DNA of 64,000 nucleotides from Chloroflexota bacterium (GTDB lineage: Bacteria > Chloroflexota > Dehalococcoidia > Lucifugimonadales > UBA3495). The translations under genes were made by a program, and so were the position numbers. The stretch's first letter is position 1, and every line of letters starts with the position of its first letter. The notes under the pieces were generated by a model. The model made no database searches, had not been told where the DNA came from, and saw only the letters and a program-made list of their open reading frames with translations. Below, in pieces: positions 8,972 to 16,945 of this stretch. The stretch is taken from the NCBI GenBank assembly GCA_028875055.1, contig JAPPGG010000047.1, forward strand, positions 53,026 through 117,025. The letters run 5' to 3'.

Positions 8972-9757
8972 ATGGTTACAAGCCGTATAGATCATAAATG
9001 GGGAATGGTGGTTGACCTGGACCGCTGCAACGGTTGCCAGGCCTGCGTAATAGCCTGCCAGGTTGAGAACAACCTGCCCATCAACGACAAGAACGCTTTC
9101 CTCCAGAACCGGGCTTACGAGTGGATCCGGATTGAGCGGTACTGGGAGGGGGACTACCCCAACATCAAGGCCCGGTTCATTCCGGTGATGTGCCAGCACT
9201 GCGAGAATGCGCCGTGCGAACCGGTGTGCCCGGTATTCGCCACCTATCACAACGATGAAGGGCTTAACGTCCAGATTTATAACCGCTGCGTGGGCACCAG
9301 GTACTGCATCAACAACTGCCCCTACCAGGTGCGGTTCTTCAACTACTGGCATCCCAACTGGCCCGAGAGGCTGCAGAACCAGCTGAATCCCGACGTAACG
9401 GTACGGACCAGGGGCATTACCGAGAAGTGCACCTTCTGCATTCAGCGGCTGCGCCGAGGGCAGATACAGGTGGAGCGTCGGGCAGGCGGGGAGCTGAATG
9501 ACGGTACGCTGAAGTCGGGGAACCACATGCCCGCCTGTGTGCAGGCCTGCCCCACCAACGCGCTGACTTTCGGCGACCAGAACGACGTTCACAGTCCGGT
9601 AAAGCCTTACTTCGAGGACGTGAACCGGTACAACATCCACCACGAGAAAGAACGCAAGACCCGCGGTTATCGAGTTCTCGAAGAGATGAATACCAAACCT
9701 AACGTGATTTACCTGAAGAAGGTTGATCCCAACCTGGGTGGCGGACACCATGGCTAG
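8972..9757 (+). CDS. Alternative complex III iron-sulfur subunit (ActB2)
   Basis: 261 aa. It contains four cysteine clusters of the PsrB/NrfC/ActB type: CNGCQACVIAC, CQHCENAPCEPVCPV, CVGTRYCINNCPY, and CTFCIQRL together with CVQACPTNAL. The RCVGTRYC-NNCPY segment is characteristic of the NrfC/ActB lineage. It would carry several iron-sulfur centres wiring the NrfD subunits to the cytochromes. It corresponds to the C-terminal half of fused ActB. Its stop codon overlaps the start of the next gene by 8 nt, which argues for translational coupling. Confidence 0.92.
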   Translation: MVTSRIDHKWGMVVDLDRCNGCQACVIACQVENNLPINDKNAFLQNRAYEWIRIERYWEGDYPNIKARFIPVMCQHCENAPCEPVCPVFATYHNDEGLNVQIYNRCVGTRYCINNCPYQVRFFNYWHPNWPERLQNQLNPDVTVRTRGITEKCTFCIQRLRRGQIQVERRAGGELNDGTLKSGNHMPACVQACPTNALTFGDQNDVHSPVKPYFEDVNRYNIHHEKERKTRGYRVLEEMNTKPNVIYLKKVDPNLGGGHHG

Positions 9758-11186
9758 CAGCGCAGAACAGCATCACGGTGGCGGGCACGGGCACGGTCAG
9801 CACGCCGGAATGTGGGTATTCCCGGTAAGGGAGGAAATTACCCGGGACGTTGCCGGCAAGACCTTTGCCATGCCTTCGCCCTATAAGCTGGCCCTGGGTA
9901 TCGCGGCCATTCTGACGATACTTGGCGTGGTGGGGTTCTTCATCCGGGCCTCGTCGGACGGGTTTGGCAGCCCCGGACCCTGGGGCTACTATGCCGGTAT
10001 CTTTTCCTTTGTCTTTATGGTGACCGGAGCGGCCCCGCTGGTTGCGGCGGCATTCCGGTTTACCAAGAGCCACTGGCGACGCCCCCTGTCCCGGGTGGCG
10101 GAACTGTTCGCCATGGTGGGAATAGTCAACATAGTCCTGTTCATCCCCCTGCTGCTGGCAATGCCGCCCATAAAGAATCCCGATGTCCAGGGTTCGGACC
10201 TGGAAATCCGGCGGACGTTGTGGTTTGAGGTTCCCATAGGGGCTCCCTACACGTGGGATATCCTTTGCTTCGTGGGACTGGCGTTTTGCAGCGTAATGAT
10301 TCTGTGGCTTTCCGCGACTCCCGACATGGCGCAGGCGCGGGCCACGGCCACCGGATTTCGCCGGAGCCTCTACGGGGCGCTGGCGGGATGGTGGTTTGGG
10401 ACCAAGCGGCAGTGGAACCACCAGAAGGCGGGACTGGCCTTGCTGGGCGCGTTCTACTTCATGCTGCTGATCTTCGTGCAGTTTATATTCATCACCGAGT
10501 TCGCGATGAGCATGGTGCCCTTCTGGAAGGACTCGGTTCTGCCGCCCATGTACACGGTGATGAGTTTCCAGACCGGGTTGAGCCTGATCCTGATCGTCAT
10601 GTTCATCATGCGGCGGTGGGGCGGCTACGAGAACTACATAGGGAAGGCGCCCTTCTGGTCCGCCAGCAAGATTCTGCTGGGTCTGACGCTGCTGTGGACT
10701 TACCATCTTTTCGCCTTCTTCATCACTTACTGGTACGGACGCCTGGAAGTGGAGCAGAACATCCTGAAGTACCTGTTCACCCAGCCCTACCTGGTGGTGT
10801 TCCTGGGCAACATGCTCTTCAGCTTCTTCATTCCGTTCGCGCTGCTGATCTGGAATCCGCTGCGCCGGAGTGACTGGGGCCCGCCCCTGGCAGGCCTGGT
10901 GGCGCTGGTGGGTTCCCTGCTGTTCAACCTGAGGACCTTCGCGGCGGCATTCAATACCGGCAATCACTTTGAGTTCGCCCTGTCTCACGTTCCCGCAGCG
11001 GTATGGCCCGACATCTGGGACATCTGCATCATCCTGGGCGGACTGGGAATCGTGGCGCTGGTTTACCTGTTGTCTGCCAAGCTGTTCCCTCCCATGTCCA
11101 TCTGGGAAGTTAAGGAGGGGACGCTGTACCAGAAGATGGACACCCTGATGAAGGGCGAGTACCTGGTGCTGGCCAAGCCCGAGTAG
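9750..11186 (+). CDS. NrfD-family membrane subunit of alternative complex III (ActF-like)
   Basis: 478 aa, with the start at the ATG at 9750 overlapping the previous stop. The N-terminal 35 residues are His/Gly-rich (HHGGGHGHGQHAG). About ten hydrophobic helices follow, including stretches near residues 40-60, 75-97, 110-130, 165-185, 215-240, 255-275, 300-325, 335-360, 375-390 and 425-450. FRFTKSHWRRPLSRVAEL mirrors the NrfD segment seen in the next gene. NrfD proteins bind quinol in the membrane. The sequence looks less canonical than the following ActC-like subunit, so I regard it as the second (ActF-type) NrfD subunit; C/F naming is uncertain. Confidence 0.85.
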   Translation: MASSAEQHHGGGHGHGQHAGMWVFPVREEITRDVAGKTFAMPSPYKLALGIAAILTILGVVGFFIRASSDGFGSPGPWGYYAGIFSFVFMVTGAAPLVAAAFRFTKSHWRRPLSRVAELFAMVGIVNIVLFIPLLLAMPPIKNPDVQGSDLEIRRTLWFEVPIGAPYTWDILCFVGLAFCSVMILWLSATPDMAQARATATGFRRSLYGALAGWWFGTKRQWNHQKAGLALLGAFYFMLLIFVQFIFITEFAMSMVPFWKDSVLPPMYTVMSFQTGLSLILIVMFIMRRWGGYENYIGKAPFWSASKILLGLTLLWTYHLFAFFITYWYGRLEVEQNILKYLFTQPYLVVFLGNMLFSFFIPFALLIWNPLRRSDWGPPLAGLVALVGSLLFNLRTFAAAFNTGNHFEFALSHVPAAVWPDIWDICIILGGLGIVALVYLLSAKLFPPMSIWEVKEGTLYQKMDTLMKGEYLVLAKPE

Positions 11187-11292
11187 GCGGCGGCCGGCTG
11201 AAATCTCAAGCAAATGACGGGGAGTTCCCCGTCGGCCGGAATCGAGGAAGCGGTTCCGGAACCCAGCAAAGGAAGGTAACGCAGGAGCTTCC

Positions 11293-12669
11293 ATGCAGGA
11301 AGGCAGAGTCCTAAGTACAAGAGAGATAAACCGGGATTTGCTCCGGTCGATCCTGGACACGCCCCGGTGGTTCTGGCCGGTGGTGACGGTCCTGGGGTTG
11401 ATCCTGCTGGTCGCGGCCATCGCCATCGGAATAATGGTGAATCGGGGCCTGGGCGTTACCGGCCTGAATCGTCCCGTGGCATGGGGCTTCTTCATTACCA
11501 ACTTCGTGTTCTGGATTGGCATCAGCCACGCCGGTGTGATGCTGTCCGCGATTCTTCGCCTGGCTAAAGCCGAATGGCGGCGGCCCGCCACCCGAGCCGC
11601 CGAGGTGCTGACCCTTTTCTCGCTGATGACGGCGATGATTATGCCCATCGTGCATACGGGTCGGCCGTGGCGGATTCTGTACTGGGTGTTTCCCTACGAC
11701 TTTGCCCGCGGCATCTGGCCCAACATCCGGACGCCGCTGGTGTGGGACCCCAGCGCGATTTTGACTTATCTGACCTCCAGCACACTGTTCGTGATTATCG
11801 CGCTGGTGCCCGACTTTGCGGTGCTGCGCGACCACACGACAGGAATCGCCCACCGGGTCTATTCCGTGCTGGCCATGGGCTGGGAGGGCAACGCCCGGCA
11901 GTGGAAGCTGCAGATTGTGGCAGGGGTGCTCCTGTCCGCGCTGATTTTGCCGGTGTTCGTTTCGGTGCACAGCATAGTGTCCTGGGACTTCGGCATGGCG
12001 GCGGCGGTGAAGTCGTGGCACTCCACCGTGTTTGCCCCATACTTCGTGGTGGGCGCGGTCCACTCCGGCGTTTCCGCCGTGGCCTTTGCCCTGATTCTGC
12101 TGCGCTGGTGCTACGGCTGGCAGGACTACATCCGTCACGAGCATATCGACGCCCTGGGACGGCTGCTGATCGTGGTGGCCACGGGCTGGTTCTACTTCCT
12201 GGTGATGGAAATCCTGTTCGGAATGTACGGCCGGGAAGCCGACGAACTGATGGTCAGGCAGACCCAGTTCACCTACTGGCCCTACAATTTCTGGTTTATC
12301 CTGTTCGTTATCACCACATACTTTATTCCGGTAGCTTTGTGGTTGAGCCGGGCGTGGCGTCGGAACCTGTGGATAATGTCCATTGCCTGTATTTCGGTGA
12401 ACATCGGAATGTGGCTGGAACGGTTCCTGATCATCGTCCCCGGCCTGATCAACAAGCAGTTGTTTACCTTTGTCTGGGCGGACTACCGGCCCAGCATATT
12501 CGAGTACATCATTATCGGGTCCACCTTTGCGCTGGTGACCCTGCTCATGCTGCTGTTCAGCCGGGTGTTCCCCCTGGTGCCCTTGTACGACGTCAAGGAA
12601 GGGGACGTGCTGAGGACGCAGGTGCAGATCGGCCGCCGGACGGTGCCGGCAACTTTCAGAGAAGACTAG
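11293..12669 (+). CDS. actC: Alternative complex III NrfD-type quinol-binding subunit (ActC)
   Basis: 458 aa. The ATG at 11293 is preceded by GCAGGAGCTTCC. The segment GLGVTGLNRPVAWGFFIT with NFVFWIGISHAG, followed by RLAKAEWRRPATRAAE, is the ActC/NrfD hallmark. Roughly ten transmembrane helices are visible, and the C-terminal LYDVKEG tail is typical of the family. Quinol is oxidised at this type of subunit and electrons pass to the iron-sulfur subunit. The gene lies 106 nt after the other NrfD gene, so both membrane subunits are adjacent. Confidence 0.9.
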   Translation: MQEGRVLSTREINRDLLRSILDTPRWFWPVVTVLGLILLVAAIAIGIMVNRGLGVTGLNRPVAWGFFITNFVFWIGISHAGVMLSAILRLAKAEWRRPATRAAEVLTLFSLMTAMIMPIVHTGRPWRILYWVFPYDFARGIWPNIRTPLVWDPSAILTYLTSSTLFVIIALVPDFAVLRDHTTGIAHRVYSVLAMGWEGNARQWKLQIVAGVLLSALILPVFVSVHSIVSWDFGMAAAVKSWHSTVFAPYFVVGAVHSGVSAVAFALILLRWCYGWQDYIRHEHIDALGRLLIVVATGWFYFLVMEILFGMYGREADELMVRQTQFTYWPYNFWFILFVITTYFIPVALWLSRAWRRNLWIMSIACISVNIGMWLERFLIIVPGLINKQLFTFVWADYRPSIFEYIIIGSTFALVTLLMLLFSRVFPLVPLYDVKEGDVLRTQVQIGRRTVPATFRED

Positions 12670-12725
12670 TTCCCACGCCCGGAGCGGGCGGGGAGCGATG
12701 ACGGAGAGGCAGAGAGGTTTTAGCT

Positions 12726-13232
12726 ATGGCGAGACGTCCTATACTGGGAGTGTTTGACAGCGCCAATTCCGCGGCTGACGCGGGCGACGGCCTGCGGCGG
12801 GCAGGTATTCCTGAAACCGACGTGGACTTCCTGACGGATACGCCTTATCCGGAGGGGGCCTTCGGAGAAAGGGAGGAGCCGCACCGGCTGTACATATTCC
12901 CCTTTATTGGCGCGCTGCTGGGGCTGACCTCGGGCATTCTGCTGACATCCATGACCCAGGTGGCCTACCCCATGGTTACCGGCGGAAAGCCGATCCTGTC
13001 CATTCCTCCCATGGCGGTGGTGTGCTATGAAGGCACCATGCTGGGAGCCATCCTCTTTACGGTGCTGGGTATCATCTTCGAGTCCCGCCTGCCCAAGCTG
13101 AAGGCCGGACTGTACGATACCCGCATTACCGAGGGTTACATCGGAGTCCTGGTAAATACCGAGGAGACCCAGCACGGCGAGGTTGAAACGGCGTTCGGCC
13201 AGGCCGGGGCGGTGGACATTAAGAGAGAGTGA
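12726..13232 (+). CDS. actD: Alternative complex III subunit ActD (DUF3341)
   Basis: 168 aa. The N-terminal cytoplasmic-looking part ILGVFDSANSAADAGDGLRRAG leads to two hydrophobic helices (about 54-76, LYIFPFIGALLGLTSGILL, and about 100-118, YEGTMLGAILFTVLGIIF), then a short tail. This size and layout match ActD, a structural subunit of the complex with no cofactor. It is placed between ActC and the monoheme ActE. Confidence 0.88.
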   Translation: MARRPILGVFDSANSAADAGDGLRRAGIPETDVDFLTDTPYPEGAFGEREEPHRLYIFPFIGALLGLTSGILLTSMTQVAYPMVTGGKPILSIPPMAVVCYEGTMLGAILFTVLGIIFESRLPKLKAGLYDTRITEGYIGVLVNTEETQHGEVETAFGQAGAVDIKRE

Positions 13233-13320
13233 CGCCGCGGACAGCCGGGGCGGGAACCAACTTACTGAGAGAATTGGGAATGGCCGGAGGCCGGCGGGGG
13301 CCGGTGGAAGGCAACCAGAT

Positions 13321-13869
13321 ATGAGCAAACTTTCCGGAAGACTGATAAATCTGACAGCGAAGGGACGACAGTTCCGGAGCAGGACATACCTGGGCGTTCT
13401 GGCGCTGCTGGTGGGCATGGTGGCCATGGGCTGCTCGCAGGGTTCCTATCCCCTGGATATTTTCTACGAAATGCATTACCAGCCGTCGTTCAAGGCTCAC
13501 GAGCCGCCGCGCCTTTCACCTCCGGCCAGCGCTGTGCCCTTCTATGAGGTGCAGGTCTCTACCCACGACGGCGGTGAGTTGTACGACATTAATTGCTCGA
13601 TGTGCCATGGGCCGCTGGGCAGGGGCGACGGCCCCGTTCTTCAGAAGATGGAAGACACGTATGGGTATGTGCCCACCGTGCCAGCCGATTTGACCGCCGT
13701 GAACGACCCGCTGATGATCGCCAAGGACGTTGCGGGCGTCACCAACATAATGACGGGCGGCCTGACCGTAATGCCCAGTTTCTCCAAGCTGTTGACTCAA
13801 GAGCAGATTGACGCGGTCGCCAACTACGTGGTGGACTGCCTGCAGGGAGTTAACCCGGAGGGCTGCTAG
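13321..13869 (+). CDS. actE: Alternative complex III monoheme cytochrome c subunit (ActE)
   Basis: 182 aa. A signal segment (residues 20-37) ends in a lipobox with Cys38 (GMVAMGC), suggesting a membrane-anchored lipoprotein. A single CSMCH heme site lies at 92-96, and the later GGLTVMPSFSKLLT segment offers the axial Met. The cytochrome c fold ends with the IDAVANYVVDCLQ helix. It is the last structural gene of the complex III cluster and is followed by a terminator-like hairpin. It is probably the exit point for electrons to an oxidase or soluble carrier; no oxidase genes are in the window. Confidence 0.9.
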   Translation: MSKLSGRLINLTAKGRQFRSRTYLGVLALLVGMVAMGCSQGSYPLDIFYEMHYQPSFKAHEPPRLSPPASAVPFYEVQVSTHDGGELYDINCSMCHGPLGRGDGPVLQKMEDTYGYVPTVPADLTAVNDPLMIAKDVAGVTNIMTGGLTVMPSFSKLLTQEQIDAVANYVVDCLQGVNPEGC

Positions 13870-13921
13870 GTCGGGCAGGTGTTACCTGGGCGGGGCGTAA
13901 AGGTCTGCGCCGAGTTTTAGA

Positions 13922-14554
13922 GTGCTTTTCAGAAGATTGAGTGAACCAGGGCAGGTGTTGAGCCTGCCCTTTGCTTTTTGCCGGACGAGGGCGGGTCTGC
14001 TGGCCCTGGCGGTGGGATTTGCGCTGGCGGCGGGCCTGGGGGGTGGGTTTGCCTATGCCCAGGCCCCCGAGGGCAGCTACGACGAGGAAGAGGCCCAGGC
14101 CATAGACCAGATGCTCATGTGCCCGGTGTGTCCCGCCGAGTCAATCGACCAGGCCCAGGTCCCCCTGGCGCGGCAGATGAGGCAGCGGGTCAGGGAGCTA
14201 TTGGCCGAAGGAGCCTCGCGCCAGGAAGTCCTGGACTATTTCGCGGACCGCTACGGCCAGTACGTGCTGGCTTCTCCGCCGAAATCCGGGTTTAACCTGC
14301 TGGCCTGGATATTGCCCATTGCCGGTCTCGTGGCCGCACTGGGGGCCGCCCTGCTGGTCCTGCGGGCCATGCAAGGCAGGGATAGCGGCCCGGTCGTGCG
14401 TGAGACAGTAGCTATCGAGCCGGAGGACAGCCTTGAGCCTTACCTGGCGGCGGTTGACCGGTCGCTGGACCTGGAGCGTGCCCGGGGCGCCGATGAAGAG
14501 GTTGAAGCTGCCGACGACACGGAAACGAATGGTTTCGACGAAGAGCCCCGCTAG
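13922..14554 (+). CDS. ccmH: CcmH/CycL-like cytochrome c maturation protein
   Basis: 210 aa from the GTG at 13922. An N-terminal signal segment (RTRAGLLALAVGFALAAG) precedes the periplasmic CcmH domain with its redox motif LMCPVCPAESIDQ. The VRELLAEGASRQEVLDYFADRYGQYVLASPP segment follows. A C-terminal membrane helix lies at about 120-145, and an acidic tail follows. CcmH reduces apocytochrome cysteines for heme attachment, which fits its place right behind five- and one-heme cytochrome genes. The start is uncertain: GTG13955 and TTG13958 are in-frame alternatives inside a hairpin. Confidence 0.85.
   Translation: MLFRRLSEPGQVLSLPFAFCRTRAGLLALAVGFALAAGLGGGFAYAQAPEGSYDEEEAQAIDQMLMCPVCPAESIDQAQVPLARQMRQRVRELLAEGASRQEVLDYFADRYGQYVLASPPKSGFNLLAWILPIAGLVAALGAALLVLRAMQGRDSGPVVRETVAIEPEDSLEPYLAAVDRSLDLERARGADEEVEAADDTETNGFDEEPR
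13949..13979 (+). terminator. Rho-independent terminator-like hairpin after the complex III operon
   Basis: The GGGCAGG arm (13949-13955) pairs with CCTGCCC (13963-13969) over a 7-nt loop, and TTTGCTTTTT follows directly. It lies 80 nt past the actE stop. It overlaps the presumed 5' end of ccmH, so it either ends the act transcript or attenuates read-through into ccmH. Confidence 0.6.
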
Positions 14555-14640
14555 GGCGGCCAGGGAGCAAGGAGAGCTGGTCGCACCCGCCAGAGGCTGG
14601 ACGCCACTCTTTCGAAGGTCTGACACCGGTTGAAAAGAAT

Positions 14641-14688
14641 ACTGGGCCTCTTTACAGTGTAGCCACCATTATTCGGAAAGAGCCCAGT
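14641..14688. repeat. Long inverted repeat upstream of the lhgO-like gene
   Basis: ACTGGGCCTCTTT at 14641-14653 can pair with AAAGAGCCCAGT at 14677-14688, giving about 12 base pairs with one bulge around a 23-nt loop. No T-run follows on either strand, so it is not an ordinary terminator. It lies 92 nt before the lhgO-like start and could be an operator or a structured leader. Confidence 0.5.
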
Positions 14689-14779
14689 GCCAGCGTCTGG
14701 CGGGGCTGGGCCAATTGAATCGGAAATACATCACCCATCCTGGCGGGACAGACTCTGTCCCCTTTGCCGGAGGTTTGCC

Positions 14780-16000
14780 ATGAACTCGAGGGAATACGAC
14801 GTCGTAATCATCGGCGGCGGCATCATCGGGCTTTCCACGGCCATGCAGTTGGTCCAGAGGTTCCCCGCGGGCCTGAGGGTGGCGGTGGTGGAAAAGGAAA
14901 AGGACCTGGCCACCCACCAGACAGGTCACAACAGCGGCGTGATTCATTCGGGCATCTACTACCGGCCGGGATCGCAGAAGGCCCAGTTCTGCGTGGGCGG
15001 GGCCCTGGCCCTCAAGCAGTTCTGTGACGAGAACGAGATTGAGTATGACCTGTGCGGCAAGACCATAGTTGCCACCGAGGAAGCTGAGCTGCCCCGGTTG
15101 GACAACCTGTACGAGCGGGGCGTGGCCAACGGAGTGCCCGGCCTGGAGATGATCGGGCCGGAACGGTTGAAGGAAATTGAACCCCACACGTTCGGGCTGC
15201 GGGCCCTGTGGTCACCCGCCACGGGCATCATTGACTACGTCAAGGTGAGCGAAGCCTATGCCTCCAGGCTCCAGGAGCGGGGTGGCGACATTTACATGGA
15301 TGCGGCGGTCCGGTCCATCGGCGGGGCGTCAGGGGCCATGACCATTGATACAAACCGGGGAACGCTGTACGCGTCTCACGTGATTAACTGCGCGGGCCTG
15401 TACGCGGACCGGATTGCCGAGATGATGGGAGAGCGGACCAACGTGCGCATCATTCCCTTCCGCGGCGAGTACTATACGCTGCGGCCCGAGAGCCAATACC
15501 TGGTGAAGGGCTTGATTTACCCAGTGCCGGACCCCAGGTTCCCATTCCTGGGAGTCCATTACACCCGCAATATCCACGGCTACGTTGAGGCGGGGCCCAA
15601 CGCGGTGCTGGCCTTCGCCCGGGAGGGGTACCGCAAGAGCAACGTGGATGTGGCGGAATCGCTGGGCACCTTTACCTATCCGGGGTTCTGGAAGATGACC
15701 GCCAAACACTGGCGCACGGGCGTTTCGGAAATGCACCGCTCCTACAGCAAGGGGGTGTTTGTCCACGACCTGCAGAAGCTGATTCCGGAGATAAAGGATG
15801 AAGACCTGGCCCCGGGAGGAGCCGGTGTTCGCGCCCAGGCGGTGGCCAGTGACGGGGCCCTGCTGGACGACTTCTCCATCCTGCAGGGGCGGCAGGCAAT
15901 CCACGTCCTGAATGCGCCGTCCCCCGGCGCCACCTCGTCCCTGTCCATCGGGGCCCACATCGTGAACCTGGCAGTGGAGAGTTTCGGGCTGGAGGAGTAG
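14780..16000 (+). CDS. lhgO: L-2-hydroxyglutarate oxidase-like FAD enzyme (LhgO family)
   Basis: 406 aa, started at the ATG at 14780 behind GGAGG. The FAD-binding GGGIIGLSTA motif begins at residue 12, and the VVEKEKDLATHQTGHNSGVIHSG segment is characteristic of LhgO within the DAO superfamily. RPGSQKAQFCVGG and the HYTRNIHGYVEAGPNAVLAFAREG stretch also match. It would oxidise L-2-hydroxyglutarate to 2-oxoglutarate, passing electrons to the quinone pool or oxygen. The position next to a respiratory operon is compatible with quinone-linked activity. Another 2-hydroxyacid substrate cannot be excluded. Confidence 0.88.
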   Translation: MNSREYDVVIIGGGIIGLSTAMQLVQRFPAGLRVAVVEKEKDLATHQTGHNSGVIHSGIYYRPGSQKAQFCVGGALALKQFCDENEIEYDLCGKTIVATEEAELPRLDNLYERGVANGVPGLEMIGPERLKEIEPHTFGLRALWSPATGIIDYVKVSEAYASRLQERGGDIYMDAAVRSIGGASGAMTIDTNRGTLYASHVINCAGLYADRIAEMMGERTNVRIIPFRGEYYTLRPESQYLVKGLIYPVPDPRFPFLGVHYTRNIHGYVEAGPNAVLAFAREGYRKSNVDVAESLGTFTYPGFWKMTAKHWRTGVSEMHRSYSKGVFVHDLQKLIPEIKDEDLAPGGAGVRAQAVASDGALLDDFSILQGRQAIHVLNAPSPGATSSLSIGAHIVNLAVESFGLEE

Positions 16001-16152
16001 GGTCACGGGTGGATTGCTGGACAGTCTACTGCTAGGTGTAGCGAGGTATTTGAATGCGGCGAGTGGCCGGTTACAATTGCAATGTGATAACACCGGTCTG
16101 ACTTGAGAAAGTCCGGGTAACTGTTTGCCGAAGGGATGTAGGGGAGGCAGCG

Positions 16153-16443
16153 ATGGCGATGAACGCTGAGTTGCACCAGCACATTATAGAAGCAATAGGC
16201 AAAAAAATTGGAAATCGGAAACTGGTTTGTCCGGTTTCCGGTCATACTGATTCCTGGGGTGTGGACATAAACGGCGCCGTACTACCGGTCGCCAATGAGC
16301 CAGGGGGACTTGTTTCAGGTCATAACGATGTTTTCCCCGTTGCGGTAATAGTCTGTGAAGAATGCGGCTATACCTTTTTGATGAATCTGCTCAAATTGGG
16401 TCTGGCCGACGAATTAGGCGCGGAGACGCCTGTCAATGCCTGA
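16153..16443 (+). CDS. Small unknown protein with zinc-ribbon-like cysteines
   Basis: 96 aa behind a GGGGAGG ribosome site. The N-terminal helix (ELHQHIIEAIGKKIG) is followed by KLVCPVSGHTDSW and later VIVCEECGYTFLMNLLKLG. The CP...CEEC arrangement suggests a partial zinc ribbon, although only three cysteines are seen, with His as a possible fourth ligand. It overlaps the next gene by 8 nt. I do not recognise a named family. Confidence 0.68.
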   Translation: MAMNAELHQHIIEAIGKKIGNRKLVCPVSGHTDSWGVDINGAVLPVANEPGGLVSGHNDVFPVAVIVCEECGYTFLMNLLKLGLADELGAETPVNA

Positions 16444-16831
16444 ACCCCCCATCAGTGAAGCGCAGCCTCCGGATCCTTCTTCCCTTGGCGCCTCCATTGG
16501 CAATGTATTGACGGTGACTGTACACAGTGCGGCACTTCACCTGTACACGGTCACGGAAGACCAGATAGACAGCCTGTCATCCGGCACCTGGCAGATTTAT
16601 GCAAACCTGGCATCAGTTTGCCTTGGTTCCTTTATATCCCTGATAGGTATCTTTCTTGCAGGTTTTACCAATCCCTCTATCATGCGCACTGCGCTAACTG
16701 CGGGGGCAACGATGGCCGCCCTGGTTCTTTGCGTGCTGTTCGTTGTAATGGCGCTTTCCGGTTATTGGTCCCACAGGAGGTTGGCGAAGCAGATAATGGA
16801 AAGAAGAGGCGACGTGCACTGGGGCCAATAA
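16436..16831 (+). CDS. Small unknown membrane protein
   Basis: 131 aa; its ATG overlaps the preceding stop by 8 nt, so the two are translationally coupled. A Pro-rich N-terminus is followed by an amphipathic segment, then two hydrophobic helices (about 58-80, LASVCLGSFISLIGIFLAGF, and about 88-110, ALTAGATMAALVLCVLFVVMAL). It ends in a basic tail. No catalytic motif is visible. It may act with the zinc-ribbon protein. Confidence 0.7.
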   Translation: MPEPPISEAQPPDPSSLGASIGNVLTVTVHSAALHLYTVTEDQIDSLSSGTWQIYANLASVCLGSFISLIGIFLAGFTNPSIMRTALTAGATMAALVLCVLFVVMALSGYWSHRRLAKQIMERRGDVHWGQ

Positions 16832-16871
16832 GCTGCCCCGTCCGGAGGGGATACCTGGTTACGTTGGAATT

Positions 16872-16913
16872 GAAATCCCGCCCTGTGCTTAACTGAAACG
16901 GGGCGGGAATTTC
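16872..16913. terminator. Large hairpin between convergent genes, probable bidirectional terminator
   Basis: GAAATCCCGCCC at 16872-16883 pairs, with single-base gaps, to ACGGGGCGGGAATTTC at 16898-16913. The loop is about 14 nt. It sits in the 114-nt gap between the convergent ends at 16831 and 16946. T-rich flanks are short on both sides. Confidence 0.5.
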
Positions 16914-16945
16914 CGGGGGGCAATATGTGGTCAGTGCAAACGGGG

